From positions 1,446,812-1,510,811 of the forward strand of contig NZ_PZZN01000001.1 of the NCBI RefSeq assembly GCF_003046295.1: a stretch of DNA of 64,000 nt. The letters run 5' to 3'. Numbering within the stretch: position 1 is the stretch's first letter; each line of letters opens with the position of its first letter. This document shows, one piece after another, positions 28,901 through 36,725 of the stretch. This DNA comes from Sphingomonas aerolata (lineage in GTDB: Bacteria; Pseudomonadota; Alphaproteobacteria; Sphingomonadales; Sphingomonadaceae). The notes beneath the pieces were generated by a model. That model was not told where the DNA came from. It saw only the letters and a program-made list of their open reading frames with translations, and did no database searches. A program made the position numbers and the translations under genes.

Positions 28901-30052
28901 GAACAGCTCGAAATTGGTCGGCAGCACCGCACGGGTGAACACCGCATCGGCATCGACGCCGAACGCCAGCGTATCGCTCCCCGCTCCGCCGTCGACCGTT
29001 CCGGTAATCGAGGCAATCCGACCGGTCGCAGCGTCATAGCGCGCGCGGAGCGTGTCGTTGCCAGCGCCCAGCACCAGATCGCCATTGATCACGCCCTGGC
29101 GCGTATCGATCGTGCTGCTCGTTCCCGACCCGGCGGTCGAAACCACCGATCCGTTGATCGTGCCCGCATTAGTCAGCGACAGCGCACCGCCGGTACGGAT
29201 CGCGGTCGTGCTGCCCCCGATCACCGCGCCTGTCGCGTTGCTGACGTAGAGATAGCTGCCGGTATCGCTCAGCGTCGCGGCCGATCCGCTCGACACGATC
29301 CGGCCGGTGTTGACGACGTTCATCCCGGACACCGTCGAGGCTAGCGCGGCATTGCCGCCTCCGTCGATCGTTCCGGCGTTCGTGACGTAGGAGACCGTGC
29401 CGGTGATACCGCCGATCGTCCCGGTCGCGCGGTTGGTGACCGAGAGCGAGCCAAAGCCCGTCTGGTTCGCAACCACCGCGGGGCCTGCGGTACCGCTAAT
29501 CGTCCCGGCATTATCGATCGAGGCCGAGATATAGCCATTGGTGTTGCTGGCATCGCGCTGGATCAGGATCCCTTGCGCGCCCGTCACCGTGCCGCCCGCC
29601 GCGACCGTCACCATCGCACTGGCCGACGGATAGTTGGTCAGGGTAGAGCCGATGACGCAGTAATTTACCGACGCGCCCGCATAGGGATCCGTGCATATCG
29701 TCGTGAACGGCGTGCCGGTGGTTACGAACAGCCCGGCCTTGCCCGCCCCGCCGTCGACCAGACCATTGATGTCGAAGGACGCATTACTGGCCCGGCTGAC
29801 GATCGCGGCAGTGCTACTGCCGGGGCGTACGGTCGCACCGCTTGCAATGACGATGCGACTATTGTTGGTTGCGACTGATAGCCCATCGGGATCAGTGCCT
29901 ATGCAGGTCGTCGTACCATTGGCGACCGTGGGATCCGGCGCGCATTGTGCGAATGCTGGGCCTGCCACAAAAAACGTCGCCACGATTGCGCTTGTCTGTA
30001 ACGCACACATACGCACGCGCCGCTTCCGCGACGTCATTTCTCCGACCTTCAT
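22949..30052 (-). CDS. giant autotransporter (about 2,367 residues)
   Basis: The signal peptide ends 'FFVAGPAFA' before Gln36. The passenger of about 2,000 residues is built of repeating 'TNSGTI' and 'VNTGTI' strands and interspersed 'GAGNDTLRARYD'-type Gly/Asn/Asp turns, which suggests a long beta-helix or solenoid; the 'GxGND' turns may bind calcium. The C-terminal 300 or so residues form an autotransporter barrel ('GVRLRF' at the end). ATG 30052 sits behind GGGGGAATGC; an in-frame ATG at 30067 has no ribosome-binding site. Probable adhesin or S-layer-like surface protein. Confidence 0.92.
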   Translation of the reverse strand: MKVGEMTSRKRRVRMCALQTSAIVATFFVAGPAFAQCAPDPTVANGTTTCIGTDPDGLSVATNNSRIVIASGATVRPGSSTAAIVSRASNASFDINGLVDGGAGKAGLFVTTGTPFTTICTDPYAGASVNYCVIGSTLTNYPSASAMVTVAAGGTVTGAQGILIQRDASNTNGYISASIDNAGTISGTAGPAVVANQTGFGSLSVTNRATGTIGGITGTVSYVTNAGTIDGGGNAALASTVSGMNVVNTGRIVSSGSAATLSDTGSYLYVSNATGAVIGGSTTAIRTGGALSLTNAGTINGSVVSTAGSGTSSTIDTRQGVINGDLVLGAGNDTLRARYDAATGRIASITGTVDGGAGSDTLAFGVDADAVFTRAVLPTNFELFGFDLSNHAVATLAAGFTSGTGISVSGTGVLVNQAALVTNGQAVVAAFSSYGLDFTNQGSITASLSGTGLFAVGAPATVTNSGMITANGGSGVQAYTTLTNSGVITATGTGAAVVYGTLANSGTIRSTAGIGATISGGGFSGSTNDGTIIGATTGLSLSGGRLVNTGTITGGTTGVLLGYGTALINAASGTITGGTAAVSGTGSSVAIVNAGQIAGTVNLVSPYSFDSSNDVFVDAGGTVTGAIRLGGGDDMLVVDLASTGTRSLAGAVGGVDAGAGYDTLRYRVNADASAALALTGGFEGLAYELTDAAALTLTAATPFATTIGLTGNGSVTLNGTISATDRTLIDTGILTVDQLTMGTAGPAQALTITNAGTLALTTTTQNNFYSTLAAIAAGTADVTNSGMITVANAAGRYYPAVAISGGNSVTNSGTITLSGGGTAISGARDIVNSGTITDISGTGTGAVGVTAFTTLANSGTIRVDGTAVQGSNYYYYNPMQITNSGTIESRKATAVMLGYGSVLTNETTGTISGLTAIDLSSGGTIVNRGTIIGDVAATSPYAYSSAVYVADGGTVTGNVTFGSSTDMFLQTGAATGVSGTIDGGAGFDIFGWSRNASDSIALDQRTGINFEADYVEALGADTRVTLTAANPVTNDLYLRGDGTIVNEATIDGAAWTYLPISTAGLAQTNGLAAFVNRGTISGGVSGAVYAFTNSGTVGAESLLSNAVYQGVSSGTLSFDNSGAIASSGDYYTASLEGYGLDGLTATNSGTITGGLAISATTVLDQTAPVTIAVANSGTITSAAGNALVISTGSDYYFGGPSAVTLTNDGTVTASGEGGVAARLYMQGGFGSKVSSTYAIANTGTIEATGNGLTQTYQDWDGTRYTYTIPAAGLLLDTGTNVTGTITNSGTIQATGTSAVALLVSGTALDLTNSGMIRGGTGSVLANGYPLDGTSLAGAIQSWAGADDRIVNTGEIFGSVDLGDGNDSIENRGRIEGNVSLGAGDDSFLQRADAVLVGTVDAGEGNDGLIVDATVGGAVNGNQFVNFERFTQVGSGNVAYSGTFRFDTIGVSGGEVTVAAGQVLTSAGTVTITGGEAAESVTNAGTIAGNVDLGAGDDRVVNTDTIQGAVLLGAGNDRFVEGTGSSVAGGVDGGAGDDLYGVTLAGNRSGIGQRSNFERLSVEGNGTLGLTLDQGFQSIALAGTSLNLALDGFVVGTVTGSDAAETLAVDGDVAMVSLGAGNDELALGATRAGGLYMGGAGSDLLRFTANAPVTLAGTATGFERIALAGGALTVTGTLGTAGTALTFGDDAQSVTVAPGGTLAGTIDLGAGNDGFRLTAGGTLLGTVSGGAGTDTATLELVGDRTLGADMLRDFEILNGEGSGTLTLTGAQTYERVNAVTNLTIGSGASLTAPVVFGAADKRFTVAGRFAGSVDGGAGTDAILVSGGSAAAPVAFGSIANVEAFGMTAGYATIAGDASLNTVDMSGGRLVGLAGSTIRAAQIVVRSGATFGSAGSVIGNIAVAGTLSPGASPGTMTVTGNVSLASGSVSLFEITPTVADKLVINGGLSIATGSTLRIVAEGAIRPGTSYDLIVASGGIAGSYTTIDKSASLFGFVVQRADRIQLLGQFLGDPAFNPQVARSIDYANAAIQVQPATSMLFAALPALLTASGASNSQAFAQLTPEAYASATQMGVDQTLSLTDVARGPGFATTDREDVGLFTFAQGIAQWHTLGADRDAGTAKARSSGYGFLGGIGIGNRDWSVGVFAGYLDSHQRITALGAATSTDGVVAGVHGRYTAGNVRIGASILYDGGDARTTRALPGASSATGRYGLHSWASDLSVGYALAMANDWTLTPKVGVTYLRTTRDRVSEAGGPFALTVARDRHVTGFADAGVTFARSEASDAAFRPYVGFGARTRIEGKRADAVAGYAGAPLTLTALGAPRARVTGTATAGVAYRLPSGVELFSTVEAQTGQDDHRENIATGVRLRF

Positions 30053-30237
30053 GCATTCCCCCACCATCTAATTTTGGTACGCTAGCTTGGCCTCCTATAT
30101 ATGTCCATGGGCTATGAAGTGTTTTGACAATACACTATAAAATGTATTTACAATACAACACTGCTGTTAACCAAATAATAATAGGAACTTATGGTAAAAT
30201 GTAAATACAAGGCTTAATTTCAGCAAGCATCAGTGAG
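30053..30237. promoter_or_regulatory. AT-rich upstream region of the giant autotransporter
   Basis: This 185-bp stretch separates rmlA (stop at 30238) from the giant autotransporter gene and is markedly AT-rich. It contains the 13-bp palindrome GTATTTACAATAC (about 30144-30156), a related GTAAATAC and several TATA-like stretches. These are candidate promoter or regulator sites for the minus-strand autotransporter gene. No consensus is certain. Confidence 0.4.
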
Positions 30238-31107
30238 TTAAGCCATATCCACTGCATTCAATATAGCACGACCATAACTCGTTTTTTTAAAGCGCTCGCC
30301 CGCCTCTCGAGCTTTATCAGCGGTTATAAAGCCTTGGTGAAATGCGATCTCTTCTAGGCAGGCGACCTGAATGCCTTGGCGATGTTGAATAGTACGCACG
30401 AACTCGCTCGCCTCGAGCAAGCTGTCGTGCGTGCCGGTGTCGAGCCAGGCATAGCCGCGGCCCATCTGTTCAACGAACAGGTCGCCCGCTTCCATGTAGA
30501 TGCGGTTGAGATCGGTGATCTCGAGCTCGCCGCGCGGCGACGGTTTCAGGTCGCGGGCGAATTGCACGACTCGGTTGTCGTAGAAATACAGGCCCGTGAC
30601 CGCATGGTGCGACTTGGGCTTTGCCGGCTTTTCCTCGAGGCTGACGGCCTTGCCGCCCTCGCCGAACTCGACGACGCCGTAGCGCTCGGGATCGTCGACG
30701 CGGTAGGAGAAGACCGTCGCGCCGCCCTTGCGCCCGACCGCGCTCGCCAGCAGATCAGTCAGATGCGCGCCGAAGAAGATGTTGTCGCCCAGCACGAGCG
30801 CGACATCGTCGTCACCGATGAAGTCCGCGCCGATCGTGAACGCCTGGGCGAGGCCCTCGGGCCTGGGTTGTTCGGCATAGGAGATGGCGAGGCCGAACGC
30901 GGACCCGTCCTCGAACAGGCGACGGTAATTGTCGATATATTCGGGGCTCGAGATGATCAGTATGTCGCGGATGCCCGCGAGCATCAGCACCGACAGCGGA
31001 TAATAGATCATCGGCTTGTCGTAGACCGGCAGCAGCTGCTTGTTCACAGCGAGCGTTGCCGGATGGAGCCGCGTGCCCGATCCGCCGGCGAGAATGATGC
31101 CCTTCAT
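30238..31107 (-). CDS. rmlA: glucose-1-phosphate thymidylyltransferase
   Basis: The 289-residue protein starts [20 protein letters not shown], the nucleotidyltransferase signature. It continues with '[16 protein letters not shown]' and later '[13 protein letters not shown]' and '[13 protein letters not shown]', all typical of RmlA. It joins dTTP and glucose-1-phosphate to make dTDP-glucose, the first step towards dTDP-L-rhamnose. It is the last gene of rmlC-B-D-A; its ATG overlaps the rmlD stop (ATGA). The in-frame extension upstream of 31107 lies inside rmlD. Confidence 0.97.
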   Translation of the reverse strand: MKGIILAGGSGTRLHPATLAVNKQLLPVYDKPMIYYPLSVLMLAGIRDILIISSPEYIDNYRRLFEDGSAFGLAISYAEQPRPEGLAQAFTIGADFIGDDDVALVLGDNIFFGAHLTDLLASAVGRKGGATVFSYRVDDPERYGVVEFGEGGKAVSLEEKPAKPKSHHAVTGLYFYDNRVVQFARDLKPSPRGELEITDLNRIYMEAGDLFVEQMGRGYAWLDTGTHDSLLEASEFVRTIQHRQGIQVACLEEIAFHQGFITADKAREAGERFKKTSYGRAILNAVDMA

Positions 31108-32045
31108 TGAGAGATGTCCTTCTTGGGGACCCCGAGCAGTTCGTCGAGGATGTTGCCGAGCGCGGTCTGCCACGCGGGCGGATGGATGCCATAGTCGCGC
31201 GTGATCGCGTCATGGCTGAGCAGCGAGTTTGCCGGGCGCGTCGCAGGCGTCGGGTATTCGCTGGTCAAAATGCCATCGACCTCGGCGGTCGCCCCACCCC
31301 GCGCGGCGCTCTGCGCGAAGATTTCGCGCGCGAAGCCGGCCCAGGTGACCGCGCCGGCGTTGCTGAAATGATAGACGCCGGTGGGGGCAGCGGGATCCTC
31401 GACGAGGCGCATCGCGATCGTCGCGAGCGCAGCGGCGAGATCGGCCGCGGACGTCGGGCTGCCATGCTGGTCATTGACCACGCGCAGGGTCGGGTTGGTC
31501 GCGCCGACGCGCAGCATCGTCTTGACGAAATTGTTGCCGTGCGCGCTGACCACCCAGGCGGTCCGGACGATCGCGTGGCGCGCGCCCGAAGTCCGTACCG
31601 CGAGTTCGCCGCCAAGCTTTGATGCGCCATAGACACCGAGCGGCGCGACCGGATCGGTGACCTCCCACGCGCCCTCGCGCGCGCCGTCGAAGACGTAATC
31701 GGTCGAGACCTGGACGATCGGGATCGCCGCCTTCGCGCACGCCTCGGCAAACGCCGCGGGCGCCATCGCGTTGACCGCCCAGGCGGTGACGATGTCGCTC
31801 TCCGCCTTGTCGACCGCGGTATAGGCGCCGGCGGAGATCACCGCGGCCCAGGGCGTGCCGTCATGGTCGCCCGCGACCATCGCGGCGATCGCCGCGGTGT
31901 CGCGCAGATCGAGTTCGTCGATGTCGATCGCGGTAACGGCCCAGCCTTCGGGCCAGGCATAGCGCTTGAGCTCGGTGCCGAGCTGGCCGTTCCCGCCGGT
32001 GACGAGGATCCGCTTCAGACCGCCAGCTGCAGAAGCATCGCTCAT
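31104..32045 (-). CDS. rmlD: dTDP-4-dehydrorhamnose reductase
   Basis: The 313-residue protein is an extended short-chain dehydrogenase. It has the nucleotide-binding '[15 protein letters not shown]' near residues 15-29, '[11 protein letters not shown]' and the catalytic 'YGASKLGGE' (YxxxK). It performs the last step, NAD(P)H reduction of dTDP-4-keto-L-rhamnose to dTDP-L-rhamnose. The ATG at 32045 overlaps the rmlB stop by 4 bases, and its own stop overlaps rmlA, so rmlB-D-A are translationally coupled. Confidence 0.96.
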   Translation of the reverse strand: MSDASAAGGLKRILVTGGNGQLGTELKRYAWPEGWAVTAIDIDELDLRDTAAIAAMVAGDHDGTPWAAVISAGAYTAVDKAESDIVTAWAVNAMAPAAFAEACAKAAIPIVQVSTDYVFDGAREGAWEVTDPVAPLGVYGASKLGGELAVRTSGARHAIVRTAWVVSAHGNNFVKTMLRVGATNPTLRVVNDQHGSPTSAADLAAALATIAMRLVEDPAAPTGVYHFSNAGAVTWAGFAREIFAQSAARGGATAEVDGILTSEYPTPATRPANSLLSHDAITRDYGIHPPAWQTALGNILDELLGVPKKDISQ

Positions 32046-33097
32046 ACCGAAAGCCCGCGACGCTGGTCGGCCTTGTGCTCGGCGACGATCGCCTGCCACC
32101 AGTCCTGGTTGTCGAGATACCAGGCGACGGTCTTCTTGATGCCCGTCTCGAACGTCTCGGCGGGTTCCCAGCCGAGCTCGTCCTTGATCCGCGTCGCGTC
32201 GATCGCATAGCGCTTGTCGTGGCCGGGGCGGTCGGCGACATAGGTGATCTGCGTCGCATAGGACTGGCCATCGGCGCGCGGGCGGAGACGATCGAGGATC
32301 GTGCAGACGGTCTTCACGACCTCGAGATTCTGCTTCTCGTTGTTTCCGCCGACATTGTAGGTCCGGCCGGGCTCGCCCTTTTCGAACACCGCGTGCAGCG
32401 CGCGGACATGATCCTCGACATACAGCCAGTCGCGGACCTGGTCGCCCTTGCCGTAGACGGGCAGGTCTGCGCCCGCGAGCGCCTTGACGATCATCAGCGG
32501 GATCAGCTTTTCGGGGAAGTGATACGGCCCGTAATTGTTCGAGCAGTTAGTGATCAGCACGGGCAGGCCAAAGGTGTGGCCCCAGGCGCTGACGAGATGG
32601 TCCGACCCCGCCTTCGACGCCGAATAGGGCGAACGCGGATCATAGGGCGTTTCTTCGGTGAACAGGCCGGTCTCGCCGAGCGAGCCGTACACCTCGTCGG
32701 TCGAGATATGGTGGAAGCGGAACGCCGCCTTCGCCGCGTCGCCAAGCGACAACCAATAGGCGCGCGCCTCGCTCAGCATCGTGAAGGTGCCGACGACGTT
32801 GGTCTGGACGAACGCGCCGGGGCCGTCGATCGAGCGGTCGACATGGCTCTCGGCCGCGAGATGCGTGATCACGTCGGGCTTGAACCCAGCGATCGCCCCG
32901 CGGACCGCGTCCGCATCGCAGATGTCGCCTTGGACGAAGCGGTAGCGGTTCGAATCCGCGACGCGCTCGACCGTCGTCAGCGTGCCCGCATAGGTCAGCT
33001 TGTCGAAGTTGAGGACCTCATGATCGGTGTTTTCGATCAGGTGACGGACGAGGGCCGAACCGATGAAGCCGGCGCCGCCGGTGACAAAAATGCGCAT
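32042..33097 (-). CDS. rmlB: dTDP-glucose 4,6-dehydratase
   Basis: A 351-residue short-chain dehydrogenase fold. The NAD site is '[16 protein letters not shown]' (5-20), '[10 protein letters not shown]' binds the adenosine ribose, '[10 protein letters not shown]' holds the catalytic Thr-Asp-Glu and '[10 protein letters not shown]' the YxxxK pair. It converts dTDP-glucose to dTDP-4-keto-6-deoxyglucose. The start ATG at 33097 lies 14 bp beyond the rmlC stop. Confidence 0.97.
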   Translation of the reverse strand: MRIFVTGGAGFIGSALVRHLIENTDHEVLNFDKLTYAGTLTTVERVADSNRYRFVQGDICDADAVRGAIAGFKPDVITHLAAESHVDRSIDGPGAFVQTNVVGTFTMLSEARAYWLSLGDAAKAAFRFHHISTDEVYGSLGETGLFTEETPYDPRSPYSASKAGSDHLVSAWGHTFGLPVLITNCSNNYGPYHFPEKLIPLMIVKALAGADLPVYGKGDQVRDWLYVEDHVRALHAVFEKGEPGRTYNVGGNNEKQNLEVVKTVCTILDRLRPRADGQSYATQITYVADRPGHDKRYAIDATRIKDELGWEPAETFETGIKKTVAWYLDNQDWWQAIVAEHKADQRRGLSV

Positions 33098-33111
33098 GAC
33101 TTGTCCTTTGA

Positions 33112-33702
33112 TCAGTCGAGCGTGGAGAGAGGGGCCAGTGGCACCCCGTCGTAGATGAATGTCGAATGGAACTGAGCAAGCAGCGGTAGGATTGCGTCCT
33201 TGGCAGATAGCTCTGGGCTCACACCCGGTGGCATCGGCCAGTCGATACCGATCGCTGGATCATCCCAGCGGATGCCGCCATCGCAATCGGGCGCATATAG
33301 GTCAGAAACCTTATAACTGACCTCGCTATTATCCTCGAGCGTTAGGAAGCCGTGCGCAAAACCTACTGGGACGAACAACTGCCGGCCATTCTCGGCAGAC
33401 AATTCGGCGCCTACCCATTGCCCGTAAGTGGGCGAGCTTGCGCGAACGTCGACCGCGACATCGTAGATACTACCGCGGACGCAACGTACCAACTTATCCT
33501 GGCTACGCGGCGGGGTCTGAAAGTGGAGCCCCCGCAGCGTGAAACGTGGCACCGAAAGCGAATGATTGTCTTGCACGAAGCGACATTCGATGCCGAGTTC
33601 GGCAAAGCGGGGTTCGCTATAGACCTCGGTAAACCACCCACGGGCGTCACCAAAGCGCTTCGAAGCAATCAGTTGGACAGGATTCAGGATGTTGTTGGTC
33701 AT
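33112..33702 (-). CDS. rmlC: dTDP-4-dehydrorhamnose 3,5-epimerase
   Basis: The 196-residue cupin-fold protein has the RmlC landmarks: '[12 protein letters not shown]' with the catalytic His, '[18 protein letters not shown]', '[16 protein letters not shown]' and '[20 protein letters not shown]'. It epimerises C3 and C5 of the 4-keto-6-deoxy sugar to the L-form. It leads the rmlC-B-D-A cluster. Its codon use looks less GC-rich than that of rmlB-D-A. The upstream 1 kb is IS debris, so its promoter has probably changed. Confidence 0.96.
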   Translation of the reverse strand: MTNNILNPVQLIASKRFGDARGWFTEVYSEPRFAELGIECRFVQDNHSLSVPRFTLRGLHFQTPPRSQDKLVRCVRGSIYDVAVDVRASSPTYGQWVGAELSAENGRQLFVPVGFAHGFLTLEDNSEVSYKVSDLYAPDCDGGIRWDDPAIGIDWPMPPGVSPELSAKDAILPLLAQFHSTFIYDGVPLAPLSTLD

Positions 33703-33821
33703 GCTGCGCGTCTACCGTGCGACTGACCCCGCGGCAACGGCACCTTTTCGCGCCCTCGGGCACGACCTGGCGGGAAAATTCGGCAGTATCTTGCGGATCG
33801 CTTAGGATTAGGCCTGACTGG

Positions 33822-34230
33822 TCATAGCGAGAAGATGACGGTGGCTGCGGGGGTGACGGCTGAGAAGAAGCAGCTTGGCATCAATCGTAGCGGGTGGCGA
33901 AGCGGCGCCAGTCCTTCAGACGACTTAACATGATTTCGATGCGGCTGCGACTCCAATAGCGATCCTTGTCGTATCTCGCGGGTTCGAGCCGTGAGTTTTG
34001 GATGCAGGGTTCGATGCTTTGGCTTGCAGAGCGTCCTTGAACCAATCGCGTGTTTCGCTAGTTGAACGGCGTCGTGTGCGTCCATAAGCACTGGCGCATC
34101 GCGCCCTCGCAGGCTATTGCAACTGATAAAGCGATGCGCTCGACACTTGCCGAGGCCTGCCGTGGCTCTTCGGAAAATACGGCCGCAAGCGCTCCATCTG
34201 CTCATCGGTCAGCCAGTACAGGTCACTCAT
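33822..34230 (-). pseudogene. IS5-family transposase remnant
   Basis: Read on the minus strand from an ATG at 34230, the frame starts MSDLYWLTDEQMERLRPYFP and continues 'KSHGRPR', the N-terminus of IS5-family transposases, then diverges and meets a stop. Nearer the other end, 'SRSRIEIMLSRLKDWRRFAT' and, in another frame, 'CFFSAVTPAATVIFSL' match the C-terminus. The middle is deleted and at least two frameshifts are present, so the copy is dead. It sits upstream of rmlC. Confidence 0.75.
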
Positions 34231-34424
34231 CCCAGGGTTTCATGCCAAGGCTTGATTAGATGGCGTCTCCCAAATCAATGAATCCTGAACCCTAGGCACC
34301 TCTTAGCGGCCTTGTCTTCATCAGAGCCGCCGCGGCTCCGGGACCGGGGCTTTTTAAAACCCTACGGTACCAATTAACCGGCCGCGCTACTTTTAGTCTG
34401 ACGGTGAGATACTCGGTAAGGCGG

Positions 34425-34610
34425 CACTACATCGCGTCCGGCCAGCTGACGTAGGGAAGCGTTGTGGAGAGCTTTAACGCTTTAATAAAAAGCTTGCGCG
34501 AAGGATTTTGAACAAAAGTTACTCCCAACGCTGATGTGGCGAAATGTATCATTGAGGCATGGCGGACAGACTACAGGCCTAAAGTATCGCGAGTTGGCAT
34601 AGCTGCCTAG
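34425..34610 (+). pseudogene. IS3-family OrfB C-terminal remnant
   Basis: In one plus-strand frame the translation gives 'HYIASGQLT', stop, 'GSVVESFNALIKSLREGF', stop, and then 'IIEAWRTDYRPK'. The VESFN block (with the catalytic Glu) and the EAWRxDY block match the C-terminal part of IS3-family OrfB transposases. Two in-frame stops and poor conservation mark an old fragment. The remainder of 34231-34722 holds no gene that I can support. Confidence 0.5.
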
Positions 34611-34722
34611 ACGGATTAACATCCGCCAATTTTAAGAATTTCCCCGTAAGCGCATATGGACACCAAAGCTGATTTAGTGGTGGCATTAAACTAGAGAGAA
34701 TGACACGGCGCCGTCATGCAGA

Positions 34723-35601
34723 TCACTTAGCGTAGGATATCGGCGAGACAATAGTCTCGGTAGCAATATCATGGGGGGGGGGGGATCGACTTATCACATT
34801 CAGCGTGCGTAAGTTCACAGATTTTCTATAGGAGTCGAAGAACCATCCCCATTTATTAAAATAACGAATACCGCTACAAATAAGATAAGCGATAAGCATT
34901 TTATTGTTGCTAGTCTTAGAACGATACTGATGGGTTATTTCGACACCGGGAAAGAACACGCATCTCGAAATTTCGCTGATTCTTCTCGATAAATCCAAAT
35001 CTTCAAAATAAAGGAAAAACCTTTCATCAAAACCATGGACGGATTCCAAAATCGACCGGCGCGCCAGCATGAAGCATCCAGATATGAACGGAATGTCTGC
35101 CTGTCGTTTGTAATCCCAATGTCTCAGTTCATAAATCTCATCGCGCCTTACTGCCCATTTCGACCAACCAAAAAATCGACGTCCTACAAGATCCAAGGGG
35201 GCGGGTAAAAGTCGGCAAAGATGCTGTAAAGAACCATTTGGATATACAACCCGAGGAGCAATTAAGCCAATGTCCGGGCATTTCTGAATATGGCTCAATA
35301 ATACAACTAAGTCGTTTCCGTTAAATGATATATCAGTATTAGCAATAAGATGATAATCACTATGCCCAGTCGATCGACGAATAGCTAAGTTGTGAGCTTT
35401 TCCATATCCCAAATTTTTACCGGTAGATATACGAGTTATATTATTATTTGTATGATCTTGAGGGTTCAGATCTGGACTATTATCAATGATATAAAGATGT
35501 ACTTTTAAGGGTATCGTGGCAACTTGTTCTTGCATACGCTGTACTTCTTCGGTGCTAGTATTGTAAAGCACGCAGCTAATCGTCAAATCGACCTTGCTCA
35601 T
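34723..35601 (-). CDS. family 2 glycosyltransferase (rhamnosyltransferase-like)
   Basis: This 292-residue GT-A protein starts MSKVDLTISCVLYN. It carries the nucleotide-sugar binding 'YIIDNSPD', 'NLGYGKAHNLAI' and 'LIANTDISF' (DxD-like), and later 'ISGCFMLARRSILESVHGFD' and 'FFLYFEDLDLSRRI', typical of WbbL-like rhamnosyltransferases. It would add a sugar, perhaps rhamnose, on the cytoplasmic lipid-linked repeat unit. Its ATG overlaps the upstream GT4 gene stop (ATGA). The last 20 or so codons contain a 12-base C tract (34773-34784). The gene is AT-rich compared with both flanks of the window. Confidence 0.88.
   Translation of the reverse strand: MSKVDLTISCVLYNTSTEEVQRMQEQVATIPLKVHLYIIDNSPDLNPQDHTNNNITRISTGKNLGYGKAHNLAIRRSTGHSDYHLIANTDISFNGNDLVVLLSHIQKCPDIGLIAPRVVYPNGSLQHLCRLLPAPLDLVGRRFFGWSKWAVRRDEIYELRHWDYKRQADIPFISGCFMLARRSILESVHGFDERFFLYFEDLDLSRRISEISRCVFFPGVEITHQYRSKTSNNKMLIAYLICSGIRYFNKWGWFFDSYRKSVNLRTLNVISRSPPPHDIATETIVSPISYAK
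34773..34784. repeat. 12-base G/C homopolymer in a glycosyltransferase gene
   Basis: Twelve G on the plus strand read as TCC CCC CCC CCC CAT in the coding direction (Ser-Pro-Pro-Pro-His). It is the longest homopolymer I noticed in the window and falls 50-60 bases before the stop. Slippage by one base would replace the C-terminal tail or extend it. Confidence 0.9.
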
Positions 35602-36725
35602 GTCAAAACCTCATCAAATACGCTGAGGGTTTGTTGAGCAACCTTAGTCCACGACATCGTCGCGGCATTTTGCATACCGCGCTCTCGTAGCGACGAGCGT
35701 AAGTTGGGATTGACTAATAGTGAGATAATATGAGCAGCTAACTGCTCGGAATCTCTGGGGTCGTAAAACAGTGCTCCATCAGCACCCGCCGCTTCTAGCA
35801 GTGCAGGATGATTTGAGCTTATCAAAGGCGCCCCCATCGCTTGCGCCTCGACCGCAGGCATGCCGAATCCCTCATACAGAGAAGCATTCACAACAGCGAG
35901 CGCGTTGCAGTACAGCCCTGACAGCACCTCATCACTGACCTTTCCCAAGGCAACTACTGGAGACTCTGCTAGGCGGTTATCTGGATCACGGCCCACATGG
36001 ACCATTCTCAGTTCATGCCCACGGCGATTGATAATCTTTAGTGCTCGTAGAATGGTCTCGACATTCTTGTTAGCGGTCAGATTTGCTACCATTAGAATAT
36101 AAGGCTGTGCAACGGTTGGATCTGCTATTTCCAAGCTTGGAGACAGGCGGCTTGCAAGTTTGGTAACGCGGACTTTGCCCTTTGCGGGCGGCAATACTCG
36201 AACGAGATCACTCGCAGTTTGCGTAGACACGGCGATCAGTCTCTGACAACGGCGGACTGTTAATGGAATAAAAGTTTTCCAATAGCGGCGTTGCCAAGTA
36301 TCTATAAGGCCAGGAATGACCGCGTAATACATATCGTGGATGCAAGCGACAAAGTATCGGCTTCCCCAAAAGGGTGAAACAAAACCCGGGCTAAATAATA
36401 GATCGATCCGCACTTCTCGAGTTATAAACGGAAGTCTAACCTGCTCCCAAAAGACTCGTGCAATTCTACCGCCGGGAATATCGTCTACGACATGTAGGAG
36501 GTGGTGGCACGAGGTCGGAAAATGAAAAACAGCGGACCGCTGTACAAATGCAGTTAGCGATATGTCGTCACGTTTGGCAACAAGGGCAGCCATCTCGTAA
36601 AAAGTCTGTACGGCATAATAACCCGGACCAGAAAGAGGGCTCTTGTCAATGAACAGCATATTAAAAGCAATCGATTTTACTCGCTTACCCTGAGTTTGTG
36701 GTAACACTACGGTCATTGTTCTCAT
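35598..36725 (-). CDS. family 4 glycosyltransferase (GT-B fold)
   Basis: A protein of about 375 residues. The N-terminal domain contains 'FIDKSPLSGPGYYAVQTF' (an acceptor-side Gly-rich loop). The C-terminal donor domain has 'PYILMVANLTANKNVETIL' and the EX7E-type motif in 'SLYEGFGMPAVEAQAMGAP', typical of mannosyl- and rhamnosyltransferases of the GT4 family. The start at 36725 (MRTMTVVLP) overlaps the stop of the polymerase gene (ATGA); in-frame codons upstream lie inside that gene. It acts in the cytoplasm on the growing repeat unit. Confidence 0.92.
   Translation of the reverse strand: MRTMTVVLPQTQGKRVKSIAFNMLFIDKSPLSGPGYYAVQTFYEMAALVAKRDDISLTAFVQRSAVFHFPTSCHHLLHVVDDIPGGRIARVFWEQVRLPFITREVRIDLLFSPGFVSPFWGSRYFVACIHDMYYAVIPGLIDTWQRRYWKTFIPLTVRRCQRLIAVSTQTASDLVRVLPPAKGKVRVTKLASRLSPSLEIADPTVAQPYILMVANLTANKNVETILRALKIINRRGHELRMVHVGRDPDNRLAESPVVALGKVSDEVLSGLYCNALAVVNASLYEGFGMPAVEAQAMGAPLISSNHPALLEAAGADGALFYDPRDSEQLAAHIISLLVNPNLRSSLRERGMQNAATMSWTKVAQQTLSVFDEVLT

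Noticed and set aside
32075..33154. 359-codon plus-strand frame opposite rmlB
   Set aside because: Antisense of rmlB; residues are biased to Arg, Asp and Val as in shadow frames.
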